Of a stretch of DNA of 39,088 bases, positions 17,201 through 32,200 are shown piece by piece. The translations under genes were made by a program, and so were the position numbers. The stretch spans positions 8,571 to 47,658 of the forward strand of contig DGTB01000126.1 in assembly GCA_002394185.1 (NCBI GenBank). The letters run 5' to 3'. This DNA comes from Bacteroidales bacterium UBA4347. GTDB taxonomy: Bacteria; Bacteroidota; Bacteroidia; Bacteroidales; P3. The stretch's first letter is position 1. Each line of letters starts with the position of its first letter. Below the pieces are notes generated by a model, which saw only the letters and a list, made by a program, of their open reading frames with translations, searched no databases and was not told where the DNA came from.

Positions 17201-20200
17201 ATACCCCTCCAGCAGCCCTTCGAGTACGACGGCGCGAGCAACCTCGTCCTCTACATGCAGGATTCCACCTCGTCGCAGAGCAGCTACTACCGCTACTTCA
17301 GCGCCAGCGAGACCGGTACCGGCACCGTATGCAATTACTACGGCTACAGTCCCGCCAACTTCTACGGACCCTACTATACCACCGTCCGACCCGACATTTA
17401 TATCAACGGTGGTTGCGACCTCAACAGTTGCCCGCGGCCGAGCATGAGCGTTGTGGCCACCGGCGGCGACACCGTCAGCCTCGCGCTGAGCCGTCTGCAT
17501 GGTACTCCACAGCTCGCCATCAGCGGTGACGATGGCGCCACTTACACCCTCCTCGCCGGTGTCGACAGCAGCACCACGCTCTATCATGTCACCGGCCTGC
17601 GAAACAGTGCCACCTATCGTCTGCGGCTGCGTAATATCTGCGGTCAGGACGACTCCTCGCAGTGGGTGCATCTCATCGTAACCACCGCTCCTGTGCGCTA
17701 CAGCCACGTCTACGTCAAGGCCGATGCCGACGGCGCCGCCGATGGCCGCACATGGAACGACGCTTTCGCCGATCTCACTCCTGCCCTCGGCGCAGCCCGT
17801 GCCACCTACCTGGCCTATGGCTACTACCCGGACATCCGCGTCGCCCGCGGCACCTACTATGGCGACACCATCGCCGCAAATGCCTACTACATACAGGATC
17901 CTGTGAATATCTATGGCGGCTTTGCCGGTAACGAGCCCGACACCTTCGACCTCTCCCGCCGCGATTTCGGACAGAACGTCACCGTTCTCGATGCACGTCA
18001 CCAACGCCGCGTCGTCAGGCTGGCCCCTTACGACAACGGCTGGAGCGAGACGGTACCCGTCTTCGACGGCTTCACCCTGCGGGGCGGCAGCAGCAACGAG
18101 GGTGCCGGCCTCCACGTGGACTATCAGGTGCAGGTCAACAACTGCCGCATCGTGGATTGCTATGGTGGCAACACCTACTACAGCAGCGGCGCCGGCATGT
18201 ACTTCGTTTCTTCCGGTTCCACCGTCAGCAACACGGTTGTCGACAGTTGCACTGCCCGTATCGGTGCTGCCGTCTACTCCAACGGCAACCGCTTCGTCAA
18301 TTGCGATTTCGTCAACTGCGGCCATCAATCCCAGTGGAACAATAACAATCCCGCCTACAACGGCATCGTCTACGCCTACGGAGACACCCTCGTGGGCTGC
18401 CGCATCATGCACGACACCGCCACTTCCTCCATCCTGACCAACGGCCCGGCGGCGCTCGACAACTGCCTCATTTACGACAACCATACCGACTATGATGTCA
18501 TCGTCAGCGGTGGGTCCTACACCCTGGTGAACTGCGACGTCGTGATGAACACCGTCCGGCAGAATGTCAGCCCCGTGGCTGTCAATGGCGGCTCGCTGAC
18601 AAACTGCCTCGTGTGGGGCAACCGCTCCTACAACGGCGGCAACCTGCAGCTCGCCGCTTCCACCGTCAGCTACAGCGCCGTCCAGGGCGGCTATGAAGGC
18701 GTGGGCAACATCGCCCTCTCGTCTGCCAATGCCGGTGCCGATGGGGCTTACAGCTATCCCGCCTTTGTGTCGCCCGAAACTGGCGACTTCCGCCTCATGG
18801 GCGAGTCCGCTTGCGTGGATGCCGGTCTGGACAGCGCTTCCCGCTGCGCCGCCGACCTCTCTGGCGCCGACCGCATCTATGGTCAGCAGGTGGATATGGG
18901 CTGCTACGAGTATCACGGCGAAACCTTCTGCGTGCCCCCCTACTCGCTGACCGTCAGGGCCGCCGCCACGGCCGCCCATGTCCATTGGGCTGCATCGCAG
19001 GATGCCGCCTCGGTGCAGCTCGAATACCGCGCCTCCACCGACAATGAGTGGACCGTGTTGGATAACATCACGACGGGCAGCATCATGCTCCAAAACCTCC
19101 AACCCCAATCCGCCTACCTGCTCCGCATGCGGAGCCGTTGTGTCGACGGCACGCTCAGCGGCTATTCTGCCACCTGCCAGTTCATCACCGAATGCGCCGG
19201 CGGACGGAGCGTGGTGGCCGTAGGCGACACCTCCGCACATGCTAGCACAAGCAGCAGCACACCCAACTACACACGCTATTCCTACTACTCCTTCTCCCAG
19301 CAGCTCTTCATGAAAAACGAAATTGGCACCGCCGGCATCATCGACACCCTGCGCTTCCAGCTCGCCTCCGGTCTCGACGCCACCCGCCACCTCAAAATCT
19401 ATATGGGCACCACCGACCGCACCAGCTACAGCGCCGGCAACGACGTGATCCTCCTCGACGGCCAGCAGCTTGTCTACGACACACTGGTAAACTTCGTCGG
19501 GGCCGACGGATGGTTGACCATACCCCTGCAGCGCGGCTACGACTACGACGGCCTCGACAACCTCGTGCTCTCCGTGGTCGACAGCTCCCCGTCCTATTAC
19601 TATTACAATGCATCGTCCTACTACGTGGAATCCTCCAACTATACCCGCACACTCTACACCAATGGCTACAACCCCTTTAGCATCGACAACAACACCTACT
19701 TCAGCACCACCGCCAGCCGCAACGTGATGCTCTTCAGCATCCTCTGTGGCAACGACGGCTGCGCCCGTCCCCTCCTGTCGGTCTCCGACGTGACAGACTC
19801 CTCCGCCATCGTCACCTGCCAGATGGCCGAGGGCGTTGAACTGCAGTACAAGGCCGACGATGGCTTCGACTATCTCCCCCTCCCTCTGCAGGAACAGCAG
19901 CCACTGGTCGGTTTGCACCAGAATACGCGCTACACGGTGCGTGCCCGCGCCGTTTGTGGCGAGGGCGACACCTCGCTGTGGCGCACCGTGAGCTTCACCA
20001 CCGCACCCCGTCGCCAAAGCCGCTACTACGTCTCCGCCCAAGGCGTCGGCAACGGCACCTCCTGGGCCGATGCTGCTGGCAGCCTCCCCTGGACGCTGGA
20101 TGCCGCTGAAGCATCGCACGCCCTCTATCGCCAGCCTGTGGAGGTATGGGTCGCCCAGGGAGTCTATAGCGGCGGCTTCGTCGTCCGCGAAGGCGTCAAC

Positions 20201-23200
20201 GTCTATGGCGGATTCGTCGGCAACGAGCCGGAAACCTTCAACCTCGCCCAGCGCGACTTCGTGCAAAACGCCACCATCCTCGACGGCGGCGGCACACAGC
20301 GTGTGCTCACCCAGCCCGAACGCGACTTCGACACCCCCACCCTCTGGGACGGCTTCACCCTCCGTCAGGGCAACGTCCTCAACAGCGGAAATACTAACGG
20401 CGGCGGCGTCTACATGCGCCGTGGCTTGCGCATCAACCACTTCACCATCGAAGACTGCCAGGCTCAAACCGGTGGTGGCATCTATACCGCCAACGGCGCC
20501 GTCGTGGAAAACACCATCGTGCGTCGCTGCACCTCCGACTACGAGGGCGGCGGCATCTATGCCCAATACAGCCGCCTCACAGCCATCGAGGCATCCGACT
20601 GCCGTGTGCGCTACTCCAACTCCGGCTCCGGCATCTATGCTGAAGGCGACACCGTCATCGGCGGCCGCTTCGTCCGCGACTCGGGCTACTCCTCACCGGT
20701 CGTCGCCCGCAACTCCTGGTTCGAAAGCTGCCTCGTGGCCGACAACATCGCCACCACCGGCGCCGCCGTATCCATCTACCGCTCCACCCTCATGGGCTGC
20801 GATGTGGTGCGAAATACCGTCACCGGCAGCGGCACCGTCGCCGGACTGAGCCAGCAGAACTCCTACAACAGCAATAACACCGTCCTTGGCACCATCGTGT
20901 GGGGCAACCGCCTCCTCTCCAACCCCACAGCCCCGCAGTCCGACGTTGACTCCATGCGCTACAGCGCTGTTCAGGGTGGCTATGTGGGCACCGGTAACCT
21001 CGACCTGGCGTCGGACAATGATGGCAGCGACCCGTCGTTGCTGTACCCGCTCTTTGCCTCCCCCGACGACGGCGACTACCGTCTGCTGCCCGAATCCCCC
21101 TGCGTCGATGCCGGTAGCGATGCCATTGCGACCTTGTGGGACACCGATGTCGCCGGCAACCCCCGCCGCTATGGCGACCAGATCGATATCGGATGCTTCG
21201 AGAACGACGGCACTCAGCTGTGTGTCTATCCCTCCAACCTTTCGGCCCAGGCCAGCAGCGACGCTGCCGTCGTCAGCTGGACACGCCCCCGTGGCGCCAT
21301 CGCCGTGCGCCTGCAGTACCGCGCCGACAGCAACAACGAGTGGACCCTCATCGACCAGCTGGAAGGCACCAGTTACATGTTGGAAGGCCTCTCCCCCCAG
21401 TCCCTCTACCACTACCGTATGCAGGCCCTTTGCGACACTTCCTCCTCCAGCACCTGGTCCCCCACCAAAACCTTCGTCACCGAATGCGCCGACGGCGCCT
21501 CGCTGATTGTCGTCGGTGACAGCGCCGCCCTCTCCGCCACCCTCTCCCATCTGCCACTGAACAACTACTATAACTACAGCTTCTCCCAGCAACTCTTCCT
21601 CGCCGGCGAGCTCGGCGGCAGCGGCGTCATCGACACCATCCGCTTCCAGCAGCAAACCGGACGCGACGACAACCGCAAAGTCCGCATCTCCATGGGCCAC
21701 ACCTCCCTGAACACCTTTACCGGCAGCACCGACGCAATTCCCGAAACCCAGACTACGGTCGTCTTCGACGGAACACTCAACCTGTCCATGCAGCCCGACG
21801 GATGGCTGACAGTACCCCTGCACGCGCCGTTCGACTACAACGGCACCGACAACCTCGTGCTCACCGTCGTCGACTCCACAGGCACCTACACCTCCAGCAT
21901 CCAGTTCTACACCGCACCCGCGCAGGGCAACCGCACTCTCTATACCTACACTGACGCTTCCAAAATACAGATAACCACCAACGGCTCCTACTCCACAAGC
22001 GACCAACGCAACGTGGTCTCCTTCAACAAATATTGCGGCAACATCGGTTGCCCGCGCCCATTGCTCATGGTGAAGGATGTCACCGATTCCTCGGCTTATC
22101 TTGTGTGCCAGACCCCCGTGGACCAGACCGTCGAATTGCAGTACAGGGCTGCTGGCGACGACGAGTACATCCCCTTGCCTGTGGTGCAGAGCCAGGTCTT
22201 GGGTCATTTGCGCCAAAACACCGTCTATGAAGTGCGGACCCGTGCCATGTGCAGCTCCGGCGATTCGTCGAGCTGGCGCACATCGGTCTTCACGACGTTG
22301 CCCAAGCGACAGAGTCGCTACTATGTGACCACCCAGGGAACCGGCGACGGCTCCTCGTGGACCATGGCCTCCAGCGACCTGAATTGGGTTCTCGCTACAG
22401 CCGAGACAAACTATAATATGTATCGTGATCCCGTGGAAGTGTGGGTCGCCAAAGGCACCTACAATGGAGGCTTCACCATCCGCGAGGGTGTGAATGTCTA
22501 CGGTGGCTTCGCGGGCAACGAACCCGACGACTATGATCTCAGTCAGCGCGATTTCGAAGCGAACGCTAGCGTCCTCGATGGTCAAAATATCGCTACTGTG
22601 CTCAACCAGTATGCCGAATTCTCTCGATCCACGGCTCTGTGGGACGGCTTCACCGTGCGGGGTGGCAAGAGTACTGGCTCCGGCGGTGGCGTCATGATGC
22701 GTGGCGGCACCACCATCAATAACTTCAAGGTCACCAACTGTATCGCGCAAAATGGTGGTGGCATCTATGCCTATGGTGAGAACATCCAGGCAACTATCAC
22801 CAACACCATTGTGGCCTGCGACAGCGCCACTTCCTATGGCGGCGGTATCTATGCTGTCAGGACCCGGATGGAGAATGTCCTAGTCCACAACAACAGCGCC
22901 CGTAGTGCCGGTGGTGGAATGTATATCGAGTATAACTGCAGGATGACCCAAATGACGGTTGTCAACAACTATGTCCAAACCACCAACAAGAACGAAGCGG
23001 GTGCTCACCTGAATTCCACCTACAATAATTACATCTACAACAGTATTTTCTGGGGCAACCGCAATGCGGGCGGTCCGGACCAGGTGGATGTCGGCGTGGT
23101 GCGGGCGAGCGCCATCGAGGGGATGACAGGCACGTCGTCGAATGGCAATTATACGCTTAGCAGCATGAATGAGGGCGCCTATGGTCCGCGGTTCGCGATG

Positions 23201-26200
23201 CCGACGGAGGGTGCGGGACGATCCTATAGCGGAGGCGACTGGCGTCTGCAGGAGGGGTCGATATGCATCAACCGCGGCGAGAATGGCTATGCGGAGTCGA
23301 CAACCGACCTTGACGGAAACGCCCGTGTGCAGCAGGCCCGTGTGGATATGGGCTGCTACGAGTCTTCTTATGATGGCATCGGGTTGCCGCAGTATGGAAA
23401 TGTGGTATATGTGAAACCTCAAGCTGCCGGTACTGCCGACGGTACATCCTGGAGCAATGCCATGGACGACATCAACCTGGCGCAGCAGGTGGCTGCCAAC
23501 AGAGGTATAGCCAACGTGTGGGTTGCAGAAGGTATCTACTACGGCAGTCCGGATGTGAAGAATGGTGCTTTCTTGGTGGTTCCCGCGGTCAGCGTGTATG
23601 GCGGATTTGTGGGTGACGAACCCGAGGACTACGACCTCGCCCAGCGCGACATCGAAGGTCACCCCTCCATCCTCGACGGCGGCAATACGCGACGTGTGCT
23701 GTATCAGGAGAATAATATCAGCAATTCCAGCCAATATGTGGAATGGAACGGCTTCACACTGCGCAATGGCAATGTGGTGGGCAACAGCAGCTCGACCTAC
23801 GGCGGCGGCGCCTACCTCAGGTATGGCTCCCGGTTGGTGGGCTGCACCATCACCGCGAACAGGGCCCAGAATGGCGGCGGCGTCTACCTCTCGGGTTCCT
23901 ACACCACGCAGACTGTTGCAGGCAGGCAGTACCGTAATTTCTCGACACGCCTCGTAAGTTGTAAGATAAGCAACAACAATGCAACAAACAATGGCGGTGG
24001 AGTTTATATCAATGCTTCCAGTCTCGTCGGCAACTGCCTCGTGGTCGGCAACACCGCCCAGTCCTACGGCGGCGGCGTCTACAACAGCTCCGGCTACGTT
24101 GTGGGTACTACCATCGTTTCCAACACCTCGCAGAACTACTCCAGCGGCGGCTACTATTGCAACAACAGCAGTGGCCGACTGGACAACAGCATCGTGTGGG
24201 GCAACAAGAAGGGCTATTATGTCGGCAACATGGGCGGCAACAGCAAATACGGTCTTAATGCCATCGAGGGTGGTATCGCTGACAGTCTCAAGATTATCAA
24301 CCTCGAGTCCTCGAACGACGGCACCGATATGAGCAAGTTCTATGTCCGCTTTGTCGACCCCCAGCACGGCGACTATACGCTGCATATCACTTCGTCGGCG
24401 CTCAACTATGGCGACAGCCTGCAGCTCTACTATCTTCCTGCCACCGACCTCGCCGGCAACCCGCGTGTGATGGGTGGTGCGTTGGATCTGGGCGCCTATG
24501 AGTCCGATGCAGGCACTTCGTGCCCCTCTGTCGTCGGCCTTGCTGCAAGCAATGTAACCAGTTCTTCTGCAACGCTCTCCTGGATGCCTATGGGCGAGGA
24601 GACTCGCTGGAGCCTGAAGCTCCAGCAGGAGGAGGGCGGTTTGGATTCTGTTTTCGATGCGACGGATACGGTGGTGGTGCTGGATGGCCTGCAGCTGAAT
24701 CGCACCTATACGGTCTATGTGCGTGCGATGTGCGACAGCGGCGGAGTGAGCCTCTATTCCATACCGCTGACGTTTACGACGCAATGCGACGAGACACTCC
24801 TCACACCATTGGATGAGTTTGCGTCTATGCTGCCTGAAAACAACTATGTGGCTTATAGCAACAAGCTAGACTTTGCATGGACTTCGATGCCCATGGCTAC
24901 GTCGTACGACTTCTACTTCTGGCGTTCCGACGAGAGCGAGCCGACGACGCCCACGCGCCGCGGACTGATGTCGGCCGGCCTCAGCGACTTCTCCATTCCG
25001 AACTATACCCAGAACCACGGGCAGACGTTCAACTGGAAGGTGGTGGTATGGAACGAGTGCATCAGCCGCACGAGCGAAGTGATGACGTTGCAGGAGGCGG
25101 ATTTACCGGACCTGCATGTCAGCGGATTCACGCTTCCAGAGCGGATGGCCGCCGGCCAGACGGTCACGATAGAATGGACGGTGGTGAACGACGGCGCGGG
25201 AAGTACCCCCCCGGGTGCCGCATGGAGCGACTACATTTGGCTGACAGGCCACAATGGCGTCGGTGGCGGATTCCTGTATGAGGTCGACGAGCAGTTGTTG
25301 GCGACGGTGCCCAACCTGAGGGCGCTGGGCCCCGGCGAGAGCTATACCAACAGCGTCGAGGTGCAGCTGCCGCAGGACTACGTCGGCGGTTACTACATCT
25401 TCGTCTTCGCCGACCAGTATTCGGCCAACAATATCGACTACAGCCCCACTGGCGACACTGTGATGGCTCTGCCTTACACGCCTAGTGCCACGGGTTCGCC
25501 CTATCCCTACCTGCGTTCGCAGGGCACAAGCTATCCAGGCAATTTCATCTACAGCCAGATGGCCGAAACGGTGGAAACGGACAATTTCTTCTACATCCAG
25601 AAGACGATTCTTCCTCCGCCGACACCCAATTTGCATGTAACGGCCGTAACTCATCCGCTGAATGCCTATTCCGGCGAGAGCATCGCCATCCAGTGGCAAG
25701 TGACGAATGAGGGCGATGCCGCGGCAATGACGGGCTGGACCGATGCTGTCTACATCACGCCCGATACGGTGCTCGACTACAGCACAGCCATCCTGATGGG
25801 GACCTACAGGCATGACGGTACGCTGGCTGTGGGGGGATCCTATACCGGTTCGGTCGACGGTGTGCTGCCGCTCCAGCTGGGCGGTGTCTACCACGTGTTT
25901 GTCGTCACCGACATCCAGGATGCTGTCTACGAAAACATCTACGAGGCCGATAACGAGGTGGCTAGCGATCAGACGATGAATATTATCATGTCGCCGCCGG
26001 CCGACCTGCAGGTCGTCGCCGTTGCTCTCGACAGCACGGCTCCGTCGACACTGTCGGCGGGTGCTACGTATGAGGTTGCCTACAGGGTGCAGAACGTGGG
26101 TGCCCGCGCTGTGGAGTCCACCCATTGGCGCGATGTGGCCTACCTGACGGAGCAGAGCACCTTCGACCGTGCGTCGGCACGCCGCGTCGGCAGCCGCTAC

Positions 26201-29200
26201 AACTACAACCGCAACCTCGGTATCAATGAGGAATACACCGAGAAGATGAATATCACGCTGCCCGACAGCATCAACGGTACCCGCTACCTCTTCGTGGTGG
26301 CTGATGTCGACGATGAGGTCTTTGAATACACCTACGAGGACAATAATGTGGGCGGTGCGGAGGAACCTCTCCAGATTGCTCTGCCCGACCTGCAGGTGGT
26401 GTGGATGAATGCCCCCCCAACAGTGGTGGCCAATCAACCGGTCTCCTTGGTCTGGCGCGTAATCAATGCGGGACAGGGCGATGTCTCCAACCGCAGGGTG
26501 CGCAACGGATTGGTCTTCTCCAATCAGACTTTGGTGTCGCACGACGTGGCGCTGAACCTCGCTGCAGGTGAGTATGTCGAGTACACCGATTCTTTGATGC
26601 TTCCCTGCAGTGCCTCCGACGAGCTTACGTTGTACGCCAAGGCCGATATGAACAATGTCATGTACGAAACCGACGAGAACAACAGCGCCGGACTTACGGT
26701 GTCTGTCCTGAGTCCCGATCTCACCGTCAGCAGCATCTCCGTGCCCGACACGCTCTGGAGTGGCACAACGGCAACGGTCTCGTGGACACTCTCCAACAGC
26801 GGACAGGCTGCGGTGGACGCTGTGGTGACTGATTGCTTCTATCTGGGCAACGCCATTGGATACAACGCCGCCGACAGTATCGGACGTTTTGTCCGTCAGG
26901 TGACGTTGCAGCCCGGAGAGTCTGTTGTCGAATCGTTCGAGGTGTCTCTCCCCAACGGGGTGCAGGGACAATTCTATGTGCACCAGGTTGTCAATGCCGA
27001 CGCGAGCGTTTGCGAAGGCCTCAACGCTGCCTCCAACCATGCCGTCTCCGCACAGTGCGACGTGATGTTGTCGCCCTATCCCGACCTGACGGTGACCGAC
27101 CTGGAGATTCCCACGGCGCTGAATATCGGTGAGGTGTTCACGCTGGACTACAGTGTGTCCAACCAGGGCACCGGCGACCTCGCTGGCCGGACAGTGACCA
27201 CTCAGTTCTATATCTCGCACTACAATGTCTTTAGCAAGAGCACGTCCACCCTGATGGGCGATGACAGCCGTCCGATGACTGTCGCCGTGGGTGGACAGGC
27301 CAGCTACAGCACGTCGTTGCGTGTTCCTACGACCATCACGGCTGGCAACTACTACATTTATGCTGTGGTGGACGCCACGGATGTCGTCTATGAGTACACC
27401 TATGAAAACAACAACACTACCCGCAGTTCGCAGCTCCAGGTCAACGTCTATCCGCTCGACATGGCTGTTACTGCCATCGGCGGCGTGGATGTGCTCGACT
27501 GGAATGGCTCCTACACTGCCAACGTGACAGTGTCGAACCTCTCCCAGGTGCCTTCGTTGGCCAATTACTGGTACACCAGAGTCTTCCTCTCGCAGGACGA
27601 TGTGCTGCAGAGCACCGACCTGCAGTTGGGCAATGTGGTGCGCCACGAGGTGCTGGAGGGCGACAGCAGTTATACGGTCAATGTCGCTTTCAAGATGCCG
27701 TACGGCTACACTTCGCCGGCCTATCTGATAGCGCTTGCCGACCCCGACGGCAATAATCCCGACATCAACACCTCCAACAATATCCTTATCCAGTCGGTGA
27801 CGGTCAACAGCGTTCCCACGGCCGACCTGGCGGTGACCGACGCCCGGGTGCTCGACGGGACTGTCTACAGCGGACAGCCCGCCCGCATCGCCTACACCGT
27901 CACCAACGTCAGCGAACAGCCAATCACCGCTTCCACCTGGACCGACAAGGTCTTCCTCTCCGCAAACAACGTCTTCGAAGCCTCTGATGTCGAAGTGGGC
28001 ACGTCCACCAAGCACAACATGTCGCTGGCGGCAGGTGCTTCCTATACTGACACGGCTACCTTCCGCGTGCCGCTGCCGCAGAACGGGACGGTGTACCTCA
28101 TCGTCCGCACCAACAATGCGGCCAGTTTCTATGAGAGCAATACCGACAACAACACCTCCTCGGTGGAGTGCAGTGTCACCCTGCCGCAACCCGGCGACCT
28201 TGTTGTGGATAATATCCTTGTCGGTGGCGATGTTCAGTCGGGCGACACCCTGTCGGTATCCTGGCGTGTGAAGAATATCGGCTCCAATACCCTCTCCGGT
28301 AACGGCCTGCGCAGCCTGGTCTATCTTTCTGCCAACACCGTGTTCGATGCCGACGACCGTCTGTTGGGCGGTGTGAGCAACGACAATGTAAATATCATTC
28401 CCGGTGGCGATGTGGAGCAACAACTTGCCTCCCGCATCGCCGGATTGCCCGAGGGTGATTACTATGTGATTGTCAAGACCGACGTGGGCAACATGTTCAA
28501 CGAGGTGGACGACAACAACAATACCGCCTGCTCTACCTATCCCTTCACGCTCACCATACGCCAGCTGCCCTTCAATACGCCGTTGGCCGATGTTCTCTTT
28601 AACAATGTGGTGAACGACTACAAACTGGTTGTCGATACCAATGTCGACCAGACCGTCCGCGTCTACCTCCGGTCGGACGACACGGCCAGCGGGGCGGCGA
28701 ACATGCTCTATGCATCGCATAACAACATCAGCAATGCGTCGAGCTACGACATCGCCTCCGACGGGCAGTATGTCCACAATCCCGAACTCTACATCCCCGC
28801 CACCGAGGCAGGCTACTATGGCATCAACCTGCAGGGCTCCACGCCTACGGCAGCAAACCAGAATGTCACCATCCAGGCCGACATCCTGCCTTTCGAACTG
28901 CGCGATGTCGCCCCAAATCAGGGTGGCAACACCGGCCGTGTAACGGTAATGCTCACCGGCTCGCGGTTCAGTGCCGACATGCAGGTGACGCTCTCCAATG
29001 CCCAGGGCACGACCATCCAACCCGAGTCTCTCAAGTACGACAGCTACTACAAGGCTTTTGCCACCTTCGATCTGACGGGCGAGACTGTGGGCATGTACGA
29101 CGTCTCTGTCGTGAAGCCGGGTGCTGAGACCTCGACGTTGCACGATGCCTTCCGCATTGTGGACGGCACTCCCGAAAATCTCTACACCAACATCATCTTC

Positions 29201-32200
29201 CCCCAGTCGCCGCGACCCAACCGCACGGTGGTGGCCATGCTCGAATATGGCAATGCCGGCAATACCGACATCGTGAATCCCGTTGTCGTCGTGAACAGCG
29301 TGGCTTCTACACCCGTTGCGCTGACACCAGGTGACTTATCCCTTGGCGAGACATCGGTCCGTGTGCCGCTGCAAGTGGATGGCGAGCCCGCTGGGGTGCT
29401 GCGTCCCGGCACGACGGGTTATGTCAACGTCTATATCAGCACAGTCGACAATCTGACGTTCACCGTCTCGCGCGAGGAACCGCAACCCACTGTCCACTAC
29501 CCGGTCTCCACAACCTATACCTACTCTGAGATTGTGGCTGTCGCCGAGAGTGCTGAAGGTTGCCTTGTCGGCAACGACGGCGTTGTGTCGGTACACTTGC
29601 CGGAAGGTGTCGACAGCAACGATTATCTCTACCGGTGGACCACGGTCGACGGCCTGTTGGTGGGCACCACGCGCACCGTCACTGGTTTGGCCGCTGGTGG
29701 CTACCGCGTGCGCATGCTCTCGGTGGCCGACACCCATAGGGTTGCCTACGAAGACTATGTCGTCGTGGACAAAATCGATACCTGCAATTCTTTACGCGTG
29801 CATATCGGTAGCGTCTGCTACTCCGGTGTCTGCGTCATCCCCTCGGTCGAAAGCTACGCTACGGCTCTCGGCGGCACGCCGCCCTACTCCTACAGCTGGA
29901 CCCACCGTCGACACACCGTCACCGGCTCGGGACGCTACGTGCTGAGCTGCCGCGTCGTCGACGCCGCAGGCCGCGTGGCCTACGGCAAGCAGGAACTCTA
30001 CCTGAAGGGGATGGAATGCTCGCAAGACCCGAACGAAATCAAGGGCCCCGAGGGCTACGATGAGCAGTTGCGCTTCGTGGCCGCCTCCGAAAAAATGAAC
30101 TACACCATTGGCTTCGAAAATGACCCCGACTTCGCCACTGCCCCCGCCACACGCGTGTCTATCACCTATCCTGTGCCCCAGGGTCAGAATATTGTCAGTT
30201 TCCGCCTGTCCGACTTCGGCTTCGGCGAGCACGTCTTCTCTGTGCCCGCAGGCGCCACCACCTATTCCAAGCGCCTCGACATGAGCGCTTCGTTGGGCGT
30301 CTGGGTGGATGTCACCGCCGGTATCGACATGGTGAACAACCAGCTCTTCTGGATATTCCAAAGCATCGACCCCGCCACGGGCTTCGAACCCGCCAGCTCG
30401 CAGATGGGCTTCCTGCCCGTCAACGATTCGCTGGGCAGCGGCGAGGGCTACGTCAGCTTCCTCATCTCCCCCAGTGCGGGACGCCACACGGGCGACACCG
30501 TGGCCGTGGACGCCACCATCGTCTTCGACGACAATGCACCCATCGCCACCAACCGATGGAAGAACACCTTCGACGCCGAAGCTCCTTCGTCGACGTTGCA
30601 GGCCGTCACGTCCGACTCTGGTATGTGCCTCTTCTCCTTCGCCGCAGCTGACGAGCAGGGCGGTTCGGGAGTCGACCATGTCGAACTCTATGTCTCGCAG
30701 AACGAAGGCAGCTACGAGTACTACGCCTCCGCTCCTGCCGACAGCACCCTGCGCTTCCCCCTGGTCGACGGCATCCTCTACCGCTTCGCCTCCGTGGCGG
30801 TCGACCACGTGGGCAACCGCGAGCCGCTGAAGTCCTCTCCCGACACGGTCATCAACAACAACACAGCCCCGACCGATATCCTCCTCACTGCCTCCAGCTT
30901 CCGCGAAAACGCTTCGGTCTCCACCGTCATCGGTCGTCTCACCACCATCGACAACGACATCACCCTGCCGTTCTCCTACGAGCTGGTGGATGGCGACGGC
31001 GATGCCGACAACGCTCTGTTCTCCATCGTCGACGGTCGTCTGGTTACCGGTGGCCGCTACAACTGCGACGGCCGCAGCCAGTACTCCGTCCGCGTGCGCA
31101 CCACCGACATCACGGGCCTCTCCTTCGAGAAGAGCTTCGTCCTCAACAAGATTCAGGAGAACTTCGCTGCTTCCACCTCGCTCAGCGAGGCCATCTGCGA
31201 GGGCGATAGCTACACCTTCGGATCGCGTGTGCTGACCACACAGGACACCTATGTCGACTCGTTGCACACTGTCATGGGCTGCGACTCCATCGTTACACTC
31301 GCCCTCCAGGTGAATCCCGTTTACCACCATGTCGACACCCAGGTGGCATGCGACAGCTTCACTTGGCAGGACAGCGTCACCTATGTCGCTTCTACCACCA
31401 CACCGATGCGTACTCTCACCACTGTCCAAGGCTGCGACAGCACCGTAACGCTGCACCTGACGGTGAACCGCAGCAACGCCGCCATCGAGACGCAGACCGC
31501 CTGCGATAGCTACCAGTGGCACGGCACCCTCTACACCTCCAGCACCGACGCTCCTACCTATGTCACCACCAACGCCGCGGGCTGCGACAGCACCACCACG
31601 CTGCACCTGACGGTGAACCACAGCACCACGGCCGACACCATGGCCACCGCCTGCGACGCCTTCACATGGCACGGTACCGTCTACACCGCCAGCACCGACG
31701 CTCCTACCTATGTCACCACCAACGTCGCTGGTTGCGACAGCACCGTAACGCTGCACCTGACGGTGAACCATAGCAACGCTGCCATCGAGACGCAGACCGC
31801 CTGCGACAGCTACGAGTGGCACGGCACCCTCTACACCGCCAGCACCGACGCGGCTACCTACGTCACCACCAACGCCGCTGGTTGCGACAGCACCGTAACG
31901 CTGCACCTGACGGTGAACTATAGCAACACTGCCATCGAGACGCAGACCGCCTGCGACAGCTACGAGTGGCACGGCACAGTCTACACCTCCAGCACCGACA
32001 CTCCGACTTATGTCACCACCAACGCTGCTGGTTGCGACAGCACCACCACGTTGCACTTGACGGTGAACCACAGCACCACGGGCGACACCGTGGCCACTGC
32101 TTGCGACAGTTACGAGTGGCACGGTACTGTCTACACCGCCAGCACCGACGCTCCCACCTATGTCACCACCAACGCCGCGGGCTGCGACAGCACCGTAACG

